Assembly: GCA_947473355.1 (NCBI GenBank)
Contig: CANJCQ010000027.1
Coordinates: 1-47,127 of the forward strand
DNA: 47,127 nucleotides
Source: Sphingomonadaceae bacterium
GTDB taxonomy: Bacteria; Pseudomonadota; Alphaproteobacteria; Sphingomonadales; Sphingomonadaceae
Direction of reading: 5' to 3'
Positions 44,811-47,127 of this stretch are shown here, in pieces. Position 1 is the first letter of the stretch. The number at the start of each line of letters is the position of its first letter. A program made the translations under genes and the position numbers. Below the pieces are notes generated by a model, which was not told the DNA's origin, searched no databases, and saw nothing but the letters and a program-made list of their open reading frames with translations.

Positions 44811-44820
44811 GATATTCGGT

Positions 44821-44980
44821 TCCTCTCCCCTTGCGGGAGAGGATACGAAGGCTTGGCGCTTCAGCGCCTAGCCGTAGTTGGAGAGGGGGAGCGGCGTTGC
44901 GCAACGTCGCCCCCCCCTCTCCAAGCTACGCTAGCGGGTAAGCCCGCAAGCTTCGCTATCCTCTCCCGCAAGGGGAGAGG
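44821..44980. repeat. Palindromic repeat, family III, overlapping the sterol desaturase gene
   Basis: The left hairpin TCCTCTCCCC-TTGC-GGGAGAGGA (44821-44843) and right hairpin CCTCTCCCGC-AAG-GGGAGAGG (44960-44980) flank pairable GGAGAGGGGG and CCCCCCTCTCC arms. The right half lies inside the open reading frame of the leftward gene and supplies its last codons. Confidence 0.8.
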
Positions 44981-45698
44981 AGCTGCTGCGCGCCTGACGC
45001 GCCGGCCAGAGCAACAGATCGCTCAGCGACTCAGGCTTGGTATCGAGCCCGGTCGGCGGAAAGCCGGTGGGGCGGTTATAGCTGCCGAACATCACGTCAA
45101 AGATCGGAAACAGTGCGGCATAATTGCTGTTGTAGTGTTCGGGCAGGCTGGAATGATGGCGGCGGTGATAGGCCGGGGAGTTGAGCAGCCACGACAGCGG
45201 CCCGAAGCTGATCGGCAGCCGGGCATGAACCGCGAAGTTCCACAGGCTGATCAGATTGAACAGGCCGACCATGGCCGGGGTGGGCGCCACGATCAGCGCG
45301 GCGAGCGGCCAGATGGTCAGCGCCTTGATCACCTGATCGCCCCAGAAATGCCGGGTCGTGGTCAGCGCTGACATGTTGGGGTCGCTATGGTGCAGCGCGT
45401 GCATCGACCACAGCAGGGGCACGGTGTGCTGAGCGCGATGATACAGAAATTCGAGGAAATCGCGCAGCACCAGATAGACAATTGCTCCGGCCCAGAAGGG
45501 CAGGGCCGCGCCATCTACCAGCGACGGAATTTGCAGCGACATCAACACCGGCAGCACGGCAAAGCCGATGGCGGCGTTTAGAGCCCATGCTTCAAGGTTG
45601 CGCCACCAGTCCGTCCGCTCGCGGCGCCACAGCAATTCACCCGCCGAGAGCAGGGCGACGAGCACAAGTGAGGGCAACATTGCGTTGAGCCAGGCCAT
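44931..45698 (-). CDS. Sterol desaturase / fatty acid hydroxylase family membrane protein
   Basis: A 255-residue integral membrane di-iron enzyme. The His-box motifs are FLYHRAQHTVPLLWSMHALHH (FLYHRAQH and MHALHH) and YHRRHHSSLPEHY, the metal ligands. Four hydrophobic segments surround them. Relatives hydroxylate or desaturate sterols, carotenoids or fatty acids, so a membrane-lipid or carotenoid product is plausible in a sphingomonad. The final 16 or so residues (SSSPLAGEDSEACGLTR) are encoded by an intergenic repeat and have no counterpart in the family. ATG 45698 is chosen. It is divergent from the next gene across a palindrome. Confidence 0.88.
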   Translation of the reverse strand: MAWLNAMLPSLVLVALLSAGELLWRRERTDWWRNLEAWALNAAIGFAVLPVLMSLQIPSLVDGAALPFWAGAIVYLVLRDFLEFLYHRAQHTVPLLWSMHALHHSDPNMSALTTTRHFWGDQVIKALTIWPLAALIVAPTPAMVGLFNLISLWNFAVHARLPISFGPLSWLLNSPAYHRRHHSSLPEHYNSNYAALFPIFDVMFGSYNRPTGFPPTGLDTKPESLSDLLLWPARQARSSSSPLAGEDSEACGLTR

Positions 45699-45747
45699 AA
45701 CGCCTGACTAGGCAGCAATGGTTAATGGCTTGTTAGCTCGCCATTGA

Positions 45748-45777
45748 TGTTCATAAAAAATACGACAATTATGAACA
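45748..45777. promoter_or_regulatory. 30-bp palindrome between divergent genes, candidate operator
   Basis: A perfect 9-bp inverted repeat, TGTTCATAA-N12-TTATGAACA, lies in an AT-rich patch 50 bp upstream of the sterol desaturase start and about 100 bp before the secreted protein gene. It could be bound by a dimeric regulator controlling one or both genes. No T run makes it a terminator. Further right, GCCGG...CCGGC (about 45837-45854) forms a small hairpin just before the next gene. Confidence 0.55.
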
Positions 45778-45874
45778 GTTTCTGTCGAAGCAATTCAGCA
45801 TCATCTCACCCGGGCAATGCCAAAAAGGCCTCATCGCCGGATTATCCCATCCGGCAATAGAGAGGTCCAAGACA

Positions 45875-46315
45875 ATGACTACTCCGATCAAAGCTCTTTT
45901 CGCCGCACTCGCGACTGGCGCGATGGCGGTTTCTGCGGCGGCGTTTGCTGCGGTTCCGGCAATGCCCCATGATGGCTTTGGCCACGGCGGCGGCTTCGGC
46001 AATGACCGTGGCTGGAACGGCGGCAATCCGCGCGGTGCGGTTGAAATGTGCTCGCGCGTTGCCGAGCGTCAGGCCAGCCGCAATGCCTACGGGCGCGCCC
46101 GGGTCACCGATGTCCGCGACGTTCGCGACACCCGCTGGGGCTATGAAGTGCGCGGTCGGATTGCGGTCCACTCCCGGGATCGCGGCTGGAATGATCGCGG
46201 ATATGGCCAAGGCTGGCGCAACAACGATCGCAACCGCGACACTGGCTCGTTCACGTGCCGGGTCGAGCGCGGCCGGGTTGCCTATCTCGACTTCGATGGC
46301 ATCCGCGGCCTGTAA
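45875..46315 (+). CDS. Secreted Gly/Arg-rich protein, hypothetical (paralogue 1)
   Basis: A 146-residue protein with a signal peptide (TTPIKALFAALATGAMAVSA, cleavage near AFA). A Gly/His/Asp-rich linker (GFGHGGGFGNDRGWNGG) follows. The C-terminal domain (about residues 53-146) has Cys at AVEMCSRVAE and FTCRVERGRV, probably a disulfide, around a YEVRGRIAV strand. The next gene shares this domain. The function is unknown. Gene length and clean stop suggest that it is intact. Confidence 0.75.
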   Translation: MTTPIKALFAALATGAMAVSAAAFAAVPAMPHDGFGHGGGFGNDRGWNGGNPRGAVEMCSRVAERQASRNAYGRARVTDVRDVRDTRWGYEVRGRIAVHSRDRGWNDRGYGQGWRNNDRNRDTGSFTCRVERGRVAYLDFDGIRGL

Positions 46316-46335
46316 CTGGCGATAATACACCGGCG

Positions 46336-46367
46336 GGCGGTTCAGGCTGGAGAAAGCCTGAGCCGCC
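46336..46367 (+). terminator. Hairpin after the first secreted protein gene
   Basis: A 13-bp stem with one G-T pair (GGCGGTTCAGGCT / AGCCTGAGCCGCC) and a 6-nt loop, 20 nt after the stop codon. There is no T run, so it may be a weak terminator or an RNA-stabilising element. Confidence 0.4.
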
Positions 46368-46445
46368 TAGCCAGATCTCAACATTGCGGCCCTACATTCC
46401 CGGCTTTCGGCAAGGCAGGCTCGCTGGCAAATAGGGGTTTGCACC

Positions 46446-47054
46446 ATGAAAATTCTGGGTTCGCGTACAGCCGCGATGCTCGCTTCGGCGGCTGCGCTTT
46501 CGATGCTTGCAACGCCGGCACTGGCCGATCGCGGCTGGGGCGGCGGCTATGGCGGCGGCTGGGGCCACCGTGAACGTCATGATGACACCGGCGCATGGGT
46601 TGTCAGCGGCATCATCGGCATCGGCATGATCGCGGCGATTGCCTCGGCAGCCAGCAAGAGCAACCGCGAGCGGCAGGCGCGTAATCCCGACGGCGACTAC
46701 CGCAATAACGACTATCGCGGCGATTACCAGAACCGCGATTATGGGCAGAACCGCGATTATGGCCGCAGCTCCGATGGCAATGACAGCTATCGCAGCTCCT
46801 ATTCTGGCAATGGCCGCAGCATTGACGGCGCGGTTGATGCCTGCGTCAATCAGGTTGAGCGCGGCTCAACGCGGGTCGACACGGTCGACAATGCCGGGCG
46901 CGATGGCGATGGCTGGCGCGTGACGGGCCGGGTCAGCGGCGGGCGCACATTTGACTGCGCAGTCGATGGCCAGGGCCGGGTTATACCAACCTGCACTGAC
47001 TACAACCCACGCGCCCATTTGCGGCGTCCGATGGTCATGATGCGCCACGGCTGA
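46446..47054 (+). pseudogene. Secreted Gly-rich protein (paralogue 2), 3' end replaced by IS630 sequence
   Basis: The reading frame is 202 codons. A signal peptide (AAMLASAAALSMLATPALA), a Gly-rich part (GWGGGYGGGWG), a hydrophobic stretch (VSGIIGIGMIAAIASAA) and a Tyr/Asn/Asp/Arg-rich repeat (DYRNNDYRGDYQNRDYGQ) come first. The C-terminal domain matches paralogue 1: GAVDACVNQVE and TFDCAVDGQGRV with the Cys pair. After GRV the paralogue has 11 more residues, while here the frame runs into the end of an insertion sequence and reads 23 foreign residues (from about IPTCTDYNPR). The protein may still be made and fold, since little was lost. The gene may be functional in spite of the call. Confidence 0.7.
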
Positions 47055-47127
47055 TCGATGAGTTTGTTCCACGCCTCGCAGCAGTGGTCGATGATGTTGT
47101 CGTGGGATGTGAAGACCCGGTTGGAGA
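46983..47127 (-). mobile_element. IS630-family insertion sequence, partial (end of element)
   Basis: The element runs off the right edge. Its end is placed at the TA of TTATACCAACC (46981-46991), since IS630 elements insert at and duplicate TA. The boundary is supported by the end of homology between the two secreted paralogues at that point and by the transposase C-terminus lying just inside. Confidence 0.8.
47000..47127 (-). CDS. IS630-family transposase, C-terminal fragment
   Basis: On the minus strand the frame entering at the right edge reads SNRVFTSHDNIIDHCCEAWN, KLIDQPWRIMTIGRRKWARGL and stops with TAG at 47000-47002. The ending IDQPWRIM...RKWA is the typical C-terminus of IS630 transposases with a DDE catalytic core (which lies outside the window). 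Forty-one codons are visible. The reading overlaps the end of the interrupted secreted protein gene on the opposite strand. Confidence 0.85.
   Translation of the reverse strand, partial: SNRVFTSHDNIIDHCCEAWNKLIDQPWRIMTIGRRKWARGL

Overview
This window looks like the chromosome of a high-GC alphaproteobacterium of the order Sphingomonadales, probably a Novosphingobium-like sphingomonad. That placement is an inference from the ribosomal protein sequences, the gene order, the style of the intergenic palindromic repeats, and the mix of xenobiotic/aromatic-type oxygenases with core genes. No rRNA, tRNA or CRISPR array was found.

Region 1 (about 1-19600) is accessory and housekeeping metabolism. 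A leftward set encodes a crotonase-fold enzyme, a PAPS-type sulfotransferase and a DUF1214 protein. It is followed by two tandem carboxymuconolactone-decarboxylase-like proteins, a membrane cytochrome b paired with a Tat-exported molybdopterin lipoprotein, and a TauD-type dioxygenase plus a luciferase-like flavin monooxygenase divergent from a TetR regulator. Next come a TumE/TumA toxin-antitoxin pair, the tRNA hydroxylase gene trhO, a glutathione transferase, a kinase-fold protein without the usual catalytic Asp, an SMP-30 lactonase-like protein, metK, lnt, and a Rieske oxygenase with a SnoaL/NTF2-like partner.

Region 2 (about 19600-22060) is a small plastic zone. It holds two about 154-bp direct repeats around a 71-residue single-pass membrane protein, then an Xre/RES toxin-antitoxin operon with a palindrome around its -35 box.

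Region 3 (22067-42630) is the translation super-cluster. The str operon (rpsL-rpsG-fusA-tuf) ends at tandem terminators. The S10 and spc operons run from rpsJ to secY-adk. An extra SRPBCC gene follows, and then the alpha operon (rpsM-rpsK-rpoA-rplQ), which ends in a strong terminator. Notable points are palindromic repeats lying between ribosomal protein genes, a 15-bp minisatellite encoding a PEAAA tail on L3, an RGG-rich N-terminal extension on S5, and Arg at position 88 of S12.

Region 4 (42631-47127) holds a secreted prolyl oligopeptidase, a sterol-desaturase-like membrane hydroxylase whose C-terminus is encoded by an intergenic repeat, and two paralogous secreted proteins with a shared two-Cys domain. 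The second of these is cut at its 3' end by an IS630-family element that runs off the right edge.
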